Below, piece by piece: positions 10,025 to 22,661 of a DNA stretch of 64,000 nt. Location of the stretch: NCBI GenBank assembly GCA_050084985.1, contig JBITNC010000001.1:3534001-3598000 (forward strand), given 5' to 3'. The notes beneath the pieces are model-generated. The model did not search any database. It had not been told where the DNA came from and saw only the letters and a list, made by a program, of their open reading frames with translations. A program made the translations under genes and the position numbers. Numbering within the stretch: position 1 is the stretch's first letter; every line of letters begins with the position of its first letter. The DNA is from Nageia nagi. Lineage: Eukaryota; Pinophyta.

Positions 10025-11244
10025 ATGGATAAATGCATATTTTCTTTTATTATTGCTATATTTTAAATTTTGCATTGTGACGGATGAGCTTTTGCTCCCA
10101 CAGTTGCAAAAGGACTACTGATTTGACATTTGGTTGAGATCTGATCTGATCGGGTGTGATCAGATATGGATATGATTGATGTGACATTTGGCGTTGTTGT
10201 TCGGCCGCAGTTTTTGCTTTCTGTTAATGGTTTACACTTTTCGATATAGTATTAGGGTTGCATGGTTGTTTAGGGCAACTCTATAATTAATGTAAGGGCG
10301 ACACTTCATTTAATGAAGTTGTCAGTTGCATACTATAAGTACCCTTAACCGTGTCACTTTTGAGATGATGGTTATGCAGTTAGAGATACGGAGATAGATA
10401 GAATGCATGAGCATAGAGACTTGTAATTGCTTCTATGAGTTGAATGCCAATCTTTTGAAAAGCATATTGTGGAATATATATTTTGCAGTTGAAGTTTCCA
10501 TTGCACGTATGTATGATTTATCACTCTAGGAGACTCTGTTATTAATGAAAGTGTGATTGCTTATTTCATGGGATTGTAGTTACGCATATGACATGAAATG
10601 CATGTTGTTGTATCATTTATACATTTATAAGCATTTCCTTTAAAATTCTTGCACTTTAGGGAAAGATGGTTGAATATCTTTCTTAAATGGATGAATGATC
10701 GCTTCTACAATCATTTTGTATTATTTTGAATATCTACATACAGTTTTATTATTTTGGAATTTCTCTGCTTTTATGATATTTGGTTGGCTTTATCTGCTGG
10801 AAATGGATAAGTAATTGATACACCACCTCATATCCACCCTTCCATACCGACTATTGCCTTGTGCTCTTGCTCGGGAAAGATCCGGACCTAATTGTTTCCT
10901 CCCTTGCTTAATAATCCCAGCAAAAATTCCCTACTCAATCCAAAAGCAAAGCCCCAAACCCTGTACAGCAGTAAACAATCATCACTCAGTTATCAACTGC
11001 CAAGTCTGCCTTGTTCTTGCATATCATTGCATCCTAGATACAATCATCCTTTGCTTTAAGCACTGTCACGAAAACCACCAAAAAACCATGAAAGAAATCC
11101 TAATAGGATTGTAATTACTTTGTGAGTTAACCACCCCAAGCACATTCTTACCTGGGCCACTTCACGACAAAAGAACACCAATTGGTAGGGAAATCCGTTT
11201 AAAGTCACGGGGAGCCTCTTTAGAGCTTCAAAGATGCATAAACC
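10025..11244 (+). other. LTR-type regulatory block of D and unresolved flank
   Basis: Non-coding. It begins with the GATGAGCTTTTGCTCCCACA motif at the position where A, B and C start their LTR regulatory block, has a TATA-like CTATAAGTA near 10333 and AT-rich sequence to about 10800. After that I recognise nothing until the copia remnant. Confidence 0.4.
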
Positions 11245-11329
11245 TTGGGGTTAAAGTCCTTTCAAGTGGAGGTAAGTAATGCTACCTCACTCTTCATGAT
11301 GTTGTTTCCCACAGGGGGGGAACAAATTT

Positions 11330-12640
11330 ATGTCAACAGACACATAATTAGTTTTGATGCCACATGGGAAGCCTTGAAGAAGCCCAAAGATTTGCATGAC
11401 TCAAAGTTGGAATTGGAGTTCTTACAACTTCAACTGAAATTGCTCAACATTGAATTGAAAGATAATGATCCCATGAGTTTGGCATTCGTGATTAAAGCCA
11501 TCAAACATGACATTATAGTTGTTAATTGCAAATTTGACATCTCATGACCCACATCAAGGTCCTACTTCCTACATATTCCAACTACCTGAGTCACTCCAAG
11601 CGAGTAGTAAATTAAAGAGTCACTTTTGATGATTTGGTAGACAAACTTTTTGAATTTGAGAAGGCTTTTGGAAACAAGATAATTGAAACTCCTAATGAGA
11701 CACTATGTGTGCCCCAACAAATAGGAAAGAAGCAAAACCAAGGTTCCATTTCCAAAGGTGAAAACAGTGAGAATGGAAGAGGAAAAGGAAGCCATATTAG
11801 AGGAAAGGGGGTAGATACGATCAAGAAGATAGAAAAAATCTTTTTTGTACAAGCTGCAAGAGAAACAGAGATGATGCTGCCCATTATAGGACACCATGGG
11901 ATAAAATTGAAAAGGAGACTCAAAAGGACAAGGGAAAGGCTCCTAAATCAACCCATAAGGTTAGTGCACATTGCAATATCGCAGCTGACACAGATAAATT
12001 CAAAACTTCATTCTCATCTTGGCAAGATGCATGGTTGTTAGACATCTATGCCACATGTCACATGACTTTTTGTCATGATTTCTTCAAGAAAATGAATGAC
12101 AATATCATTAGCACTGTATATTTTAACGATAGATCTAGTATTTTCCCTTCAATAATTGGCGCAATCAAGCTAAGATTGATTAGTCTCTCAGATTTCCTTC
12201 TTCAGAATATACTTTACCTTCCTCAAAATCAGAGGGACTTCTCGTCTCTTGTTCGAATTAGGAAACAATGACATTCCATTCATGTGTTTGATGGAAAGGT
12301 AGAAATAAAGAGAACCACGAACAATAAAGTTCTGATGATAGGTTGTGAAGATGAAAAATTGTTGAAATTGAAGGAAGGATCTACACATTTTATAGATTTG
12401 GCACAATTCACCTAACAATGTACAATTTCATCAAACCTCTTTTACCATGCACATTTTGGGCATCTCAACTAAAACAACATTCGTGTGTTATAGAAAAATA
12501 GTGTTGCAGATTTGCCTATGCTATTTATAAATTTGGAGCAATGTGAGGCTTGCATACTTGGAAAACATCACAAGCAATCATTCTCAGAATCAAAATGGAA
12601 AGCACAAAGGAAATTGGAACTTACTCATGTTGTGGAAACA
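11330..12640 (+). pseudogene. Ty1/copia gag - protease - GAG-pre-integrase remnant
   Basis: Broken plus frames read as a copia 5' half. They include FDATWEALKKPKDLHDSKLE (11360-11420) and LVDKLFEFEKAFGNKII (11632-11682), typical of the copia gag region. A degenerate protease site WLLDIYATCHMT (12030-12065) stands where intact copies have D-S-G. A GAG-pre-integrase stretch follows (HAHFGHLN, then CEACILGKHHKQSFSESK, 12450-12600). There are multiple stops and frameshifts, and coding ends abruptly at an LTR-like segment near 12628. No integrase or RT follows. Dead element. Confidence 0.75.
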
Positions 12641-12891
12641 ATGTTAGTCTTTGGCATATGTAACTGACTTGTAACTGCAACTGTACATTATTCTCTTTGT
12701 AGACAGTACAGACATATTTTGGTAACTGTTAGAAAACTTTTGTAGCTTGTTGTAACTGTTTTTTTATGTAACAATAGTAGAATAGAGTGTGAAACACATT
12801 GTAGGAGCTAACACTCGCCCTGTACTTCAAGTTCTCAGAGAAAGCAATAGAAAAATATCAGTTTACCAGTCTGCTATGTTTTTTTCCTGAC
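12628..12891 (+). repeat. Probable copia-type solo LTR
   Basis: About 264 bp starting TGTTGTGGAAAC and ending TTCCTGACA, rich in TGTAACTGT motifs, with the short AT-rich look of copia LTRs. It truncates the copia coding remnant. The exact start (12628 or 12631) is uncertain and I could not confirm a target duplication. Confidence 0.4.
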
Positions 12892-13600
12892 AATCCAGTA
12901 CAAAATTTTATGATAGCCCGCTGAAAACTTCAGAAGGCCATATCAAAAAGGACTCTTTGCATGAAATTAATTGTTTTGGATACCCTTTTTCATCCAGAAT
13001 CCAACCATCCCACTTTCGTCCAACATATTCATCATCTAACTAGAAAAGAAGCAAATGTCAACCATTTTATTTAAAGGGCTGCTCTCACAAGAGATTTTGT
13101 TCACGGTTTCCAATTAACCTATGATGTTAGGAGACCTTTGTGAAACTCTTTGGTTTGTAGCACTTTACAATATTTGGAAGAAAAGATGAAAGGCAACATT
13201 TGAAAAAAAACAGCTCTAGTGTATCACAAGAATTTTCTCATAGGCAAGTTCTAACCTATCAAATAAGTAAAATTTTAGTTATTCAGATAAAATGTTGTGC
13301 CCTCAATGCAATATTCTGTTTTTACAACATTCCGTTTTATGGACATTTGGAATTGCTTTTGGATTTTCGCCCTTCACAAGCTCAGGATTACAGAATTACC
13401 TTCAGAAATAGATAGAGCATCTCATGCCAATCATTTTGACAGGTTAAATGAAATGGTTTCATCAAGAAACAAGGAAGTTATTGCATTTGAAGTTCGTCCC
13501 AAAAGCCAGAATTCCAATATCGTACACGAGGGACCCTATTGTGTTCCAAATGAACACTTGTGTCAAATACAACCAATTAACTGACTAGGGTTTCCAAAAC
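12892..13600. other. Unassigned segment with a short ORF
   Basis: A plus frame at 13297-13584 (95 codons, holding RITELPSEIDRASHANHFD) has no recognised relatives and no context. A short HHLTRKEANVNHF stretch near 13030 loosely recalls the end of a LINE RNase H. I see nothing firmer. Confidence 0.2.
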
Positions 13601-13619
13601 CATCAACCACACCTTCTAG

Positions 13620-14765
13620 GCTCCAACATGGAGTCTCTCAGGCAGCCAACAACTCTCCAAACCAAACGTTGGGTTTCTAGGGCATCCAAGGCACCCTCAA
13701 TCTTGACGTCAACCTTCTCAAGCTGCCATTTGATCCTAGCAACTCAGAAATGCATATAATAGCAAGATCTCATTCATGGCACACTATCTTACTCGCATAC
13801 ACTGGAAAACCAACATAAACAAGCATACACATCCAACGCATGCACATATGAGATAATTAAGCAATATTCAATGAGATCCCAAAACCTTTGGATATGTATT
13901 ATTGAATATGAGAAAGACAATCATACAATGACCCAAAGGGCAAGCATAGGCTCTCAAGCCAATTCGGACATACACCAAATAAATGTAGAACAATGGGACA
14001 AATTCGCTCCCTCAGTCTTCGTTTCCTCCCCACCGAAGAGGCTCTCCACGAACACCAGATATCCAACTAAATGGAAGGAACAAACCCTCCGATTCCACCG
14101 GATGAGTTAGATGCTCCACCTAACCGTAGATGAATGGGATCCCTCATCCCAATCACCCTTTAAACGCTCCATCTAGGAAAATATACTCGGCACCGCCAAG
14201 CTCGGATAGTCACACGGACAAGACATAGAAATATCAATAAGTCGGCTAACATCCAAATGAGCTCCCCTCGAGTATTTATAAGTTCCAATCAATAATTCAC
14301 CTCGAAGTCATCCATAAGCCTTCTAATCGAACGTTGGGTATCTGGAGGGGCCCAATGACTTAACGCACCATTAGGATGTCTCGAAATGCCAACGCAGCAC
14401 ATAAGGCCTAGTAATGCCAACATGGGGTCCCAGTCAACCTAAAGTGTCAACGTGGGGTTCCTAGAAGCCTAGTAAGCCAACGTTGAGGTGTGGGGCCCTC
14501 CTTGAGGTGGCGCAAGCATGATGACCATCCTGGAACACTAGGACTTGTTGGGATTCCCACAACTCAAGATCTCCAATCCTACAACACACTAACATGACTA
14601 CTTAAGAGAGAGACGTCCCGCTAGGACTCACAAGTGGGGTCCACATGACCCAATATGTCTCTTGTCTTATGCTACAAACATGAACATGACCAAATACAAG
14701 GGATATCTCTAAGATATCTGCTTGACAACTACAAATTGGCACTATAGTACAAAAGGAATATCATA
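13620..14765 (-). repeat. Divergent gypsy LTR related to element E (limits approximate)
   Basis: Wording and order resemble the E LTRs: GAGATCCCAAA then a TTGTATTAA-like stretch, ACAATCATACAATGACCCAAAG, CTCCCTCAG..., a TGGATCCCTCA-like motif, repeated CCAACGTGGGG phrases, then GGGATCTCCAA-like and GAGAGACGTCCC sequence before the end. On the minus strand the right end starts TATGATATTCC, near the TGTGAYRTCCC start common to such LTRs. No gag-pol is attached. Confidence 0.4.
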
Positions 14766-16080
14766 GACCCACTTTATTAATTTATTATATTTAGTGTCAT
14801 TTGTGGCACTTGAAATTAATAGTCTGACCCTATGAGGGGTATTAGGAGTGAATTTGATTTAGATTAGGAGTCATTAATATTTTACTAATAAATGTGGGCC
14901 ATATTTGTAAATTAAGGAACATATTTACTCCTCAATATGGGACGCCCAATATAGGAAGGTTTATTTCATTAATTAGGAGTGATTTATTATCTAGATTGGG
15001 TCGACCAACCACAAATTAGAAAAGGACTTCTCCTAGCTCACCATAAAAGAGAGGTGAGCACCTCATTTGAATACATCATCATCGGAGCTTATTGATCTTT
15101 ACATCTCGAGTTTTGGAGATTTGCCCTTCTCTTCCTTCTATGGTGTAGGAGATGTACCCTAGCCTAGAAGTGGCAAATTCGCTATTCCTTGCATTATTCA
15201 GCTTGTAAGTGACTTGCACCACACTTGGAGGCATTCGGGAGACTTGCACCACACCCTCAAGCCCTTGGGAGACCAACAATTAGCCTTGGAGACTTATTGA
15301 GTACATTTTGTGATGCCCTAGAACTTGTTACAGGCTGATTAATTATATATGATATTTTGACTCTCATATTGATTCGATGTATGAATGAATGAATGCATGA
15401 GAATTAAGGTGATTGGATGCATAATTTTGTTACATAACAGATTTGCATTTGTGCCCTAGTTTGAATGATTTATATGATATAAAGAGCATTATTTTTGTTA
15501 CATATCAAATCTGGTTATTACTGTGATAATTCAGTATTGAGTGGATGTTAAGTGTTTTCAGTTTTCCCCTATTTTGATGGATAAATGGTAAATTAGAATT
15601 GAGTATTTGCATGATCCCTAGTTAGGCTCATTTCACTCACCCATTGGTGCCCAAGCATGCACCTTTGGTAGGTTCCTTGATTTCATAGCACAAGAATTTT
15701 GTTCTAATGATAAATTGTAAATACAATACATTTTTCCAATGAATCATTTTTCATAGAACAAAATTACAATTTGACCTTGTGATGACTAGTCTTGACATTG
15801 GTAGTTGTTTTCTATTTGGTTAGCACTTTAAATTTCATTTAACATTATATAGAAGGGTAACAACATGAAATACAAATACTTATGCTTAATTCCAGCATTT
15901 AAAACAAATGCACATGATTGATCCTTTCCACTTGTAACCTTGACCTTTTTACTCTCATAAAAATAATGATATCATAAGCACCATGTGGGATTGCTCCCTC
16001 CATGGTACTTGATGTTTTTGGAAATTATGAAAGTATAATTTTCAATTAAATTCAAATAACACAAAGAAACAATCCATATG
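14766..16080. other. AT-rich LTR-like non-coding DNA
   Basis: It contains a TATA-like CCATAAAAGAGAGG near 15041 followed by about 250 bp of C-rich, LTR-leader-like sequence with a repeated GACTTGCACCACAC motif, then AT-rich DNA. Two copies of GGGATTGCTCCCTCCAT occur at 15988 and 16081. No gene recognised. Confidence 0.25.
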
Positions 16081-16097
16081 GGATTGCTCCCTCCATA

Positions 16098-16616
16098 TTA
16101 TTGGTTCCATGTGACCAACTTGTAACCAAGAGAAAAACAATTACAAGTAGATTTCCAATCATCCAAGCTACCTTCCCAAGAAGAATCACTAAAACTAACA
16201 AGCTTCATATCATTAGTTGCATAGTAATGAATGCTGAAATGAAGAGTGTCTTTCATATAGCTTGAGATTCTCTTGGCAACCTTCAAATGAATTAGAGATG
16301 GTTCGTTAATGTACCTTGAAACAAGAGAAATAGCATAAGTAATGTCTAATCTAGTGGTAGTGATAAACACCAAACTTCCCACAATGCTCCTATAACCTAT
16401 CAAATCTACATTCTCACCTCCATCATCTTTGCATAACATTTCTCCACAAGCAATAGGAATGGAAACTGGTTTGCAATCCTTGATGCTATATTTCTTCGAC
16501 GTATCTTCAGAATACTCAATTTGGAAAATGAAAATCTCATCTTCATGTTTATGAACCTCCATTCCAAGGAAATAATGCATCAACCACAAAATTTTCATTT
16601 CAAACTCATGTAGCAA
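16098..16616 (-). pseudogene. Ty1/copia RT C-terminus and RNase H fragment
   Basis: An open 172-codon minus frame. It starts in the RT (ILWLMHYFLGMEVHKHED, the copia FLGIE region), passes the YRSIVGSLVFITTTRLDITY and AISLVSRYINEPSLIHLKVA blocks and enters RNase H (LVSFSDSSWEGSLDDWKST, SLGYKLVTWNQ). It then stops where intact elements continue with a KKQ..VALSSTEAE-like block. The RT catalytic part and everything upstream are absent. It abuts LINE sequence. Decayed fragment. Confidence 0.85.
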
Positions 16617-16760
16617 ACTCTGAATGAAATTCTACAATTGAAAAATGAAAGAATTTATATTGCTCAACTATAGTATCAAGTTTCAACCAATAATCAAACT
16701 AAAGATAAGTGTAAGATTGTTAGTAATATGAAAGGATGTATGGAACATTGCCTAGATCGT

Positions 16761-18004
16761 TGTAAAGTCCCAATCACAAATTCAAATGCAATTAAGCAAA
16801 TTCAATCACATAAACACCCACATCTGGCCTAGAAGGGCAAATGCAAGCATAAACTACCTCAATATGCCAACGTCAGATCTAGGGCATCAAATACAAGCAT
16901 AATCAACACGAGCATCAAATACAAGCTTAATCAGCATGGGCATCAAATACAAGCTTAATCAACACAATAATGCCAACGTCTGGCTCATACATGAATTAAT
17001 TAATCAAGCTAATATGAGATCCCAAATGCCCACGGCTTGTATTAATGATATGGAATGGACAATGATACAATACTAGGCCCACAAGGCTCAACATTGGCCT
17101 CCAAGAAGCCAACTAGGGCACAATGAACATACAGATGTGATCAATGCTGGAATGGCGGACTTAAGGATGGGGCAGCCTCACTCCCTCAGACCTGGATGCT
17201 CTGTTGCAGAACTTCCACGCCTGGTAACCATTGAAGGTAGGAATGCGACCTCGGAATGCCACTAGATGGACCAAGATGTTGCACCTTAGTCGTAGATCAA
17301 CACGATCCCTCAGCCTATTAACCCTCTTAGATGTTGCACCTAGGATGTGCTTGACGTTGCGCCAAGACTGGTGTCTACTAAACAGTATAAGCAATAACAA
17401 TAATTCTATATATCCAACAATGATGCTCCAAGGCCTAATATAGCTCACCCTCGATCTGGATCTCAACTCAAAGTCATCACCCAGCCCCTCAAACCCCAAC
17501 GATGGTGCCTAAGGCTCATTCCAAGCCTAACATGGGTATATGGGCCTCCCTTACACTCCACGTGGGTCCTCAAGCTCAACGTCGTCCTTACAGGGCATGC
17601 ATGGGTCAAGGAGGCATACGTGGGTATCTAGGAGGCATGTGTGGGTGTCATGGGCCAACATGGAGGTCTAGGAGTCTCCCCAAGGTTGGCGCATGTGTAC
17701 AAGTGCTCCCAATCTCAACGTTGGAGCCATTAAGTGATTATATATGCTCTAGTAGTGTCTGAATGCTAAATAAACCTTGGGATTCCCACAATCACTTTTT
17801 GGGATCTCCAAGTACATTAAATCACACTAAGCTACACTTGGGAGGGAGACATCCCACTTGGGGTTCATAGCGGGGTCAAACAGCCCTTTATGTCTTCTAT
17901 CCCAAGTAATACAACTAAAGCAACATTAAATAAGTAAATATGTACAAAGAGGAATTCGTAGGATTCCTTATAATTAATTACAATAATCAAAGGGGGACGT
18001 CACA
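16761..18004 (-). repeat. 3' LTR of element E
   Basis: 1,244 bp, reading TGTGACGTCCCCCTTTG at the 18004 end and ...GGGACTTTACA at the 16761 end on the minus strand. It aligns along its length with the 5' LTR at 29320-30450, with scattered differences and about 110 bp of extra sequence. Confidence 0.85.
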
Positions 18005-18238
18005 AACCCTCTCCTCTCGAATTGCTTGCCCTCAAGCAATTGTAGAATGCTGCAACATATTGTCTTCCAATAATCCTTTGGCCTTGTTGACTGTAATCTG
18101 CTCGAGTGGAATGCAACTCTAATAAGCCTCCTCCATGGTGAAGATCTTGCATGAAACGTTGAATTTGCCTCCTCATGTGTCAACATTGCATGCAAAAATC
18201 ATGATATGTTGCTCAGGTCCAATCTGTTGCTATCACTC

Positions 18239-20424
18239 TATTGTGACTAAACACAACACACCCCAAAATCCTGCGATTTTGGGAACCCTCACTAACTCGT
18301 CTACATATAGGCTCATGTTTTTGTCTCCTCTAATTCAAGTGGTTTTGTAAGAGCCTGGATATTATGTTGAGTTGTCCCAAGCCTAAGTCTAATCAATCGC
18401 CCGATCTTAGTCATGTTGAGCCAAAATCTGAAATTTCTCAAAAAATTGGTTAAATCTGGAAAACCAAAAAGTCAATCTTAGGTGAACCAAGGCAAGTTGG
18501 GACGGAGTCACGTCAAACTGGGCCATTCCTAGTGCTGGCGCATGGTTTCAAAAGAAAAAATCTTGTCTTTTTGAAACATGCGACTGGGTCAGGGAGTCAC
18601 CCAGACTGAAGTTAATTCCCAAAAAAGCAATCTGGATCAGTTTGAAGCTTGGCGCATGCCTCAAAAAGACAAAATCGTACCATGCAACCAAGTCAGGGAA
18701 CACTTTGGACCGGAGTTAAGTTTGAAAAAGACAAGACAAGGACATTTCAAGGCTATCGCATGATTTCAAAAGACAAAAATCTTGTCTTTTTGAACCATGC
18801 AACCAAGCTGGAAGGAGTAACTGGGCAAGTTTGAGGATCAGGAAGTGAACCCTAGGCATCTAGGAGGGTAGCGCATGCCTCAAAAAGACAAAATCTTGTC
18901 TTTTTGAACCATGCGCCAAGCCTAGAAGGGCTTCCAATTCGAGCAACAGGGAAAAATTTGACAAGTTATGGAACCAGAAACCTCAAGATTAGCTCAAGCA
19001 CACCCAGAGGGGTTGGCGCATGATCTCAAAAGACAAATTCTTGACTTTTTGAGGCATGCACCAAGCCTAGGAAGCCTTCAAGATCTAGGAAAGACAAATT
19101 TGGCAAAGGCACGAAGAAAAGAACATGCACAAACAAAAAATTTGCCATCTGGAGGCTGTAGCATCATTCAAAAAGAAAAAATCTTGACTTTTTGAACCAT
19201 GCGACCAATCTAGAAGAGCAGGAGAAGCTGTCGCATGTTTCAAAAGGACACAATCTTGACTTTTTGAAACATGCGCCAAACTTAGGGAGTGCCTAGGTTG
19301 AGATGAAAGATGAAATTTAACAAGCCTAGGCACCAGAAAGATCAAAAATCAAGAAGATCAGGTCACAGGATAAGAAAGATCAAAGATGAAATTTGTGATC
19401 TATGAGGATTTGCTCCCACAAACTTCGATGACATCTTGTAATGCCATGTGGCATATTTTTGTTGGACCATGCTTTATTCTTTGGAAATTGTAATTAGGGT
19501 TAGGGCAACACTTTGAGCTGCAACAAAACTATATATAGCCCATTTGGGTTCATTTGTAAGAGAGGAGACATTTGTGCAAATAGGAACACTTATACAATAT
19601 TTTCAAACTTGCAAATTTCCCTTTTTCACAATTGTGATATAAATCTCAAGTAATTGAAGTGAGCATGTTTTTATTTGAGGCTTTGGATGTGATTGTGTTA
19701 TTTATCCATGCTATCTTGAATGTTTGGTTCATTTTGTAAATCTTCTAAAAGGTGGATAAAAGAATGCTTGTAAATCTTTTGAAACATTTTAAGTGGTGTG
19801 TGTGGTTGTAACATTTTATAGTCTGCACATTGGATTAGTGTCTTCCGAGAGAACTCGCATATGTCGTTTGACCTAGGAACTTCATTCCATGTTTGAGTCT
19901 TACCCCATCCTATCTTACCTTTCCATCGCTTCAACTTCAAGCTCCCCTTGTTGAGGTATTCGTGTTGTTGCCTCACAAGACGGATCGGGAATGCGTGGAA
20001 CCTAGATCAAACCCGTGCGAGTCCAATCTCTAAAATTCATACTAGTCGGTGAGAACATTGCCCTAGAACCCCATTCATTTATCACCGTCTCTTCACAAAA
20101 CTTTTTCTTTATTTTTCTATTTTTTGCGTGGCTTTTGCAACAAACTCTTTTTATTTTCTATTTTCTTTGAGAAACAACCTTACAAGATTAGCGACCCTTC
20201 AAGTCTTTGAGTAACAAATTTCATATGAGTTGGAAACAACTTTAGAGATCTCCACCAAATCACCTGAGTGAACCCCTGCATCCTTCACTTCCTAACCTTT
20301 GAGGTAAACAGTCCTCAAAGCAGGTAGGGGTAACGCCCTACCACTTAGGTGTTGGAGTCTTTCCACTAGGCTTTGCGATACCATTTTCCAATTTGCAAGG
20401 GTAGGAAAGAAAAAGCCCCCAACA
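18239..20424 (+). mobile_element. LTR-like unit B (probable solo LTR, ORF wholly lost)
   Basis: 2,186 bp. The left end is TATTGTGACTAAACACAAC (TG changed to TA), the right end AAAAAGCCCCCAACA. Flanks CACTC (18234-18238) and AACTC (20425-20429) agree at four of five bases. It holds the twin terminal stem-loops, seven palindromic units (18533-19285), then directly the LTR block (from about 19394, TATA at 19529, GGTAGGGG/CCCTACC hairpin near 20322). Compared with C the whole ORF and its promoter are missing, at breakpoints different from those in A. Inserted in the 3' part of E, opposite orientation. Confidence 0.75.
18533..19285 (+). repeat. Seven-unit palindrome array of B
   Basis: Units near 18533, 18645 (one arm partly deleted), 18750, 18866, 19010, 19153 and 19226, with the same idealised palindrome as in A. 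Unit order and spacer sequence match A closely: the pair near 19153/19226 corresponds to 4667/4737 in A. Confidence 0.85.
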
Positions 20425-20599
20425 AACTCTACATTAAGTACCAAAATGCCTGCAAACATTTTGGTGCCACCATCCTCAAAAAGCATAGATGTGTATGCAC
20501 AGATGCTGATGCATTCATCCATGCTAGGCATCTACTTGTGGCAGTGGACATGTGGAAAATTCTTGGGAGATTTACCTACAAAAACATCAAGTAAATCAA

Positions 20600-21230
20600 G
20601 CATGACTCCATGGTTGTGGCCAAGCCTCCCCCAAGCTCAACATTGAATACCAAACTCTCCCAACTGCCAACGTGGAGTCCCAATTCTTCCTGATTTCCAA
20701 CGTGGGATACCAGACTTCCTTCAAGCCCATCGGAAGGTGTTGCAGCCTCTCCATGCTCAATGAGGGATGCCAAGACTCTCTCATGCCCAACATCAGGTGC
20801 CCAAGCCTATCCAGGTCCAATGTGGAATGCCAAAACTCCATCATGTCGGACGTTGGGTGCCTAAGCCTCCCTAACCCAACATGAGATGTTAGAACTCCTC
20901 TATGCCAAACATTGGGTGCCTAAGCCTCACCAAACACAGCGTGAGATGCCAAAACTCCTCCATGCCCATCGTCAGGTACCCAAACCCTTGGGTGTCCCAC
21001 GTTAGATGTAGAAGCTCCTCCAAGTCCAACGTCAAGTGCCAAGCCTTCTCAATGTCCCACGTGAGGGGTAGTGCTCCTCCATGTCCAACGTGGGGTGCAG
21101 AAGCCCCTACAAGCTCAATGTCAAATGCCAAGGCTCCTTTATGTCCAACATGGGGTGTTGAAGCTCATCATTGCTCCTTGTCTGCCTCCAAAGTTCCTCC
21201 ATGTTCAACATAGGCTCATCTTCTTCCTCC
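20600..21230 (-). repeat. About 20 tandem 30-bp repeats encoding a decapeptide in E
   Basis: Units of 29-31 bp (idealised CCAACGTGGGGTGCCAAAGCTCCTCCATGT on the plus strand) run through this stretch. In the sense of E (minus) they are open as a ten-residue repeat, for example EEFWHLTLCL, EKAWHLTLDL, EELLHLTWDT and DRLGHLMLGM, in two frames joined by one break near 20845-20889. The block lies downstream of the protease, where RT would be expected. Expression is unknown. Because the unit is a multiple of three, openness alone does not prove coding. Confidence 0.7.
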
Positions 21231-21299
21231 TATTTCTGACATAGCTCAATCACCTCTAGTCTTTTGTTGGTGACTTATGGGCAATCATCCTAAATTCCC

Positions 21300-21547
21300 T
21301 GTAAGGTGTGGGTCTTACCATCAATATTGAAGCTCATGGTGAGCTTCTTGTAGTTGGTGCAAATGTCACCCAACTCGAATAGCCACTGTACTCACAAGAT
21401 GATGTGAGGATGTCCCTTTAAAGGATAGACATAAAAATCTTCACTCATCGTGTAGTTTTGCAGTCTGACTCCAAATCTCTCAACGATTTGGTCCACCAAA
21501 GTGAGTTTCCCTTTGGCATTGGAAACTTTGAAACCTTCAAACCCCTT
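21300..21547 (-). pseudogene. Second part of the gypsy aspartic protease of E
   Basis: The minus frame continues the protease interrupted by C: GFEGFKVSNAKGKLTLVD, IVERFGVRLQNYTMSEDFYV, PLKGHPHIIL (the ILG-type flap end of plant gypsy proteases), then decays with stops. Joining across the AAGGG duplication restores the reading GLKTKG/FEGF. Confidence 0.8.
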
Positions 21548-22434
21548 TGTTGGGTGTTTTTTCTTTTCTACCCCTGTTGGTTGGCAAATGGTATCACAAG
21601 GCCTTTGGAAAGACTCCAACACCTGAGTAGTAGGGCATGACCCCTACCCGCTATGAGGACTTTTACCCCAAAGGTTTGAAAGTGAAGGGTGTAAGGGTTC
21701 ACTCAAGTGATAAGGTGGAGATGTTTGAAGCTGTTACCAACTCAAATAATATTTGTTAACCAAGGACTCGAAGGGTCCCTCATCCAGAAATAGTTGTTTC
21801 TCAAGAAAGAAAGAAAAAGTAACAGATTTGTTGCGAAAGCCGTGCAAAAGAAATTAAAAAAAATAAAAAAGGGGCTTTTGAGAAGATGGTGATATTGAGT
21901 TCAGCTCTAGGGCAATATTCTCACCGACTAGTGTGGGTTTTAAAGACTAGACTCACACAGGTTTGGCCTAGGTTCCACGCATTCTAATCCGACTTAAAAG
22001 GCAACGACACGAGTGTCCTAACAAGGGGAGCTTGAAGCTGAGGCGATGGAAAGCCAAGATAAGATGTGGGTAAAACTCAAACATAAAATGAAGTTCCTAG
22101 ATTAAACAACATATGCGAGTCATCTTAGAAGAGACTAATCCAATGTGCAAACTATGGAACATCACAACCATACACCGCTTGAAATGTTTCAAAAAGATTT
22201 TCAAGCACTCTTTTGTCCACCTATAATACATTTACAAAATGTCCCAAGCATTCAAGATAGCATAAAGATATAGCACACATTCACATCCATAGTCTCAAAT
22301 GAAAACATGCTCACTTCAATTACTTGGAATTTATATCACAATCACAAAAGGGAAAACTTGCAAGTTTGAAAGTATTGTGTAAGTAGCCCAATTTGCAATA
22401 ATATCTAATCTGCTTACAAATGAGCCCAAATGGG

Positions 22435-22444
22435 CTATATATAG
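22435..22444 (-). promoter_or_regulatory. LTR TATA box of C
   Basis: CTATATATAG followed by CCCATTTGGG on the minus strand, matching 19529 in B and 5475 in A. It lies downstream of the ORF, so the ORF falls in what would be U3. Confidence 0.6.
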
Positions 22445-22661
22445 TTTTTGTGGCAACTCAAAGTATTGCCCTAACCCTAATTGCAATTTCCAAGAAATAA
22501 AGTATGGTCCAACAAAAAATACGCCAAATGGCATTACAAGATATCATCCAAGTTTGTGGGAGCAAATCCTCATCCATCACAAACTTGGGAATTTATTAAC
22601 AATTAAATAAAAGTTTCTCCGAAATAATTATGAATTATAATAATAAAAATAAATAATATGA

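Larger units (their letters stand above)
2116..10900 (+). mobile_element. LTR-like unit D with internal ORF (right end unresolved)
   Basis: D starts TGTTGACGTC after ACCAG. Its first 60 bases match A, B and C in layout: a TGTTGA...TCAACA stem, then CCCCT...AGGGG, then GACCCTCA. Next come about 12 inverted-repeat units (2385-3710 and 6436-6496), interrupted by unit A at 3771-6372. A TATA box at 6637 and a long ORF (6744-10024) follow, then an LTR-type block whose first motif (GATGAGCTTTTGCTCCCACA near 10083) matches the same place in A, B and C. Beyond about 10130 D diverges from them. I could not find a CAACA end with a matching duplication, so the right boundary is approximate. Confidence 0.6.

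Noticed and set aside
11270-11315. Intron-like GTAAGT...CCCACAG in the copia remnant
   Set aside because: The interval is only about 40 bp, below the usual minimum for plant introns, and the surrounding frame is already broken.
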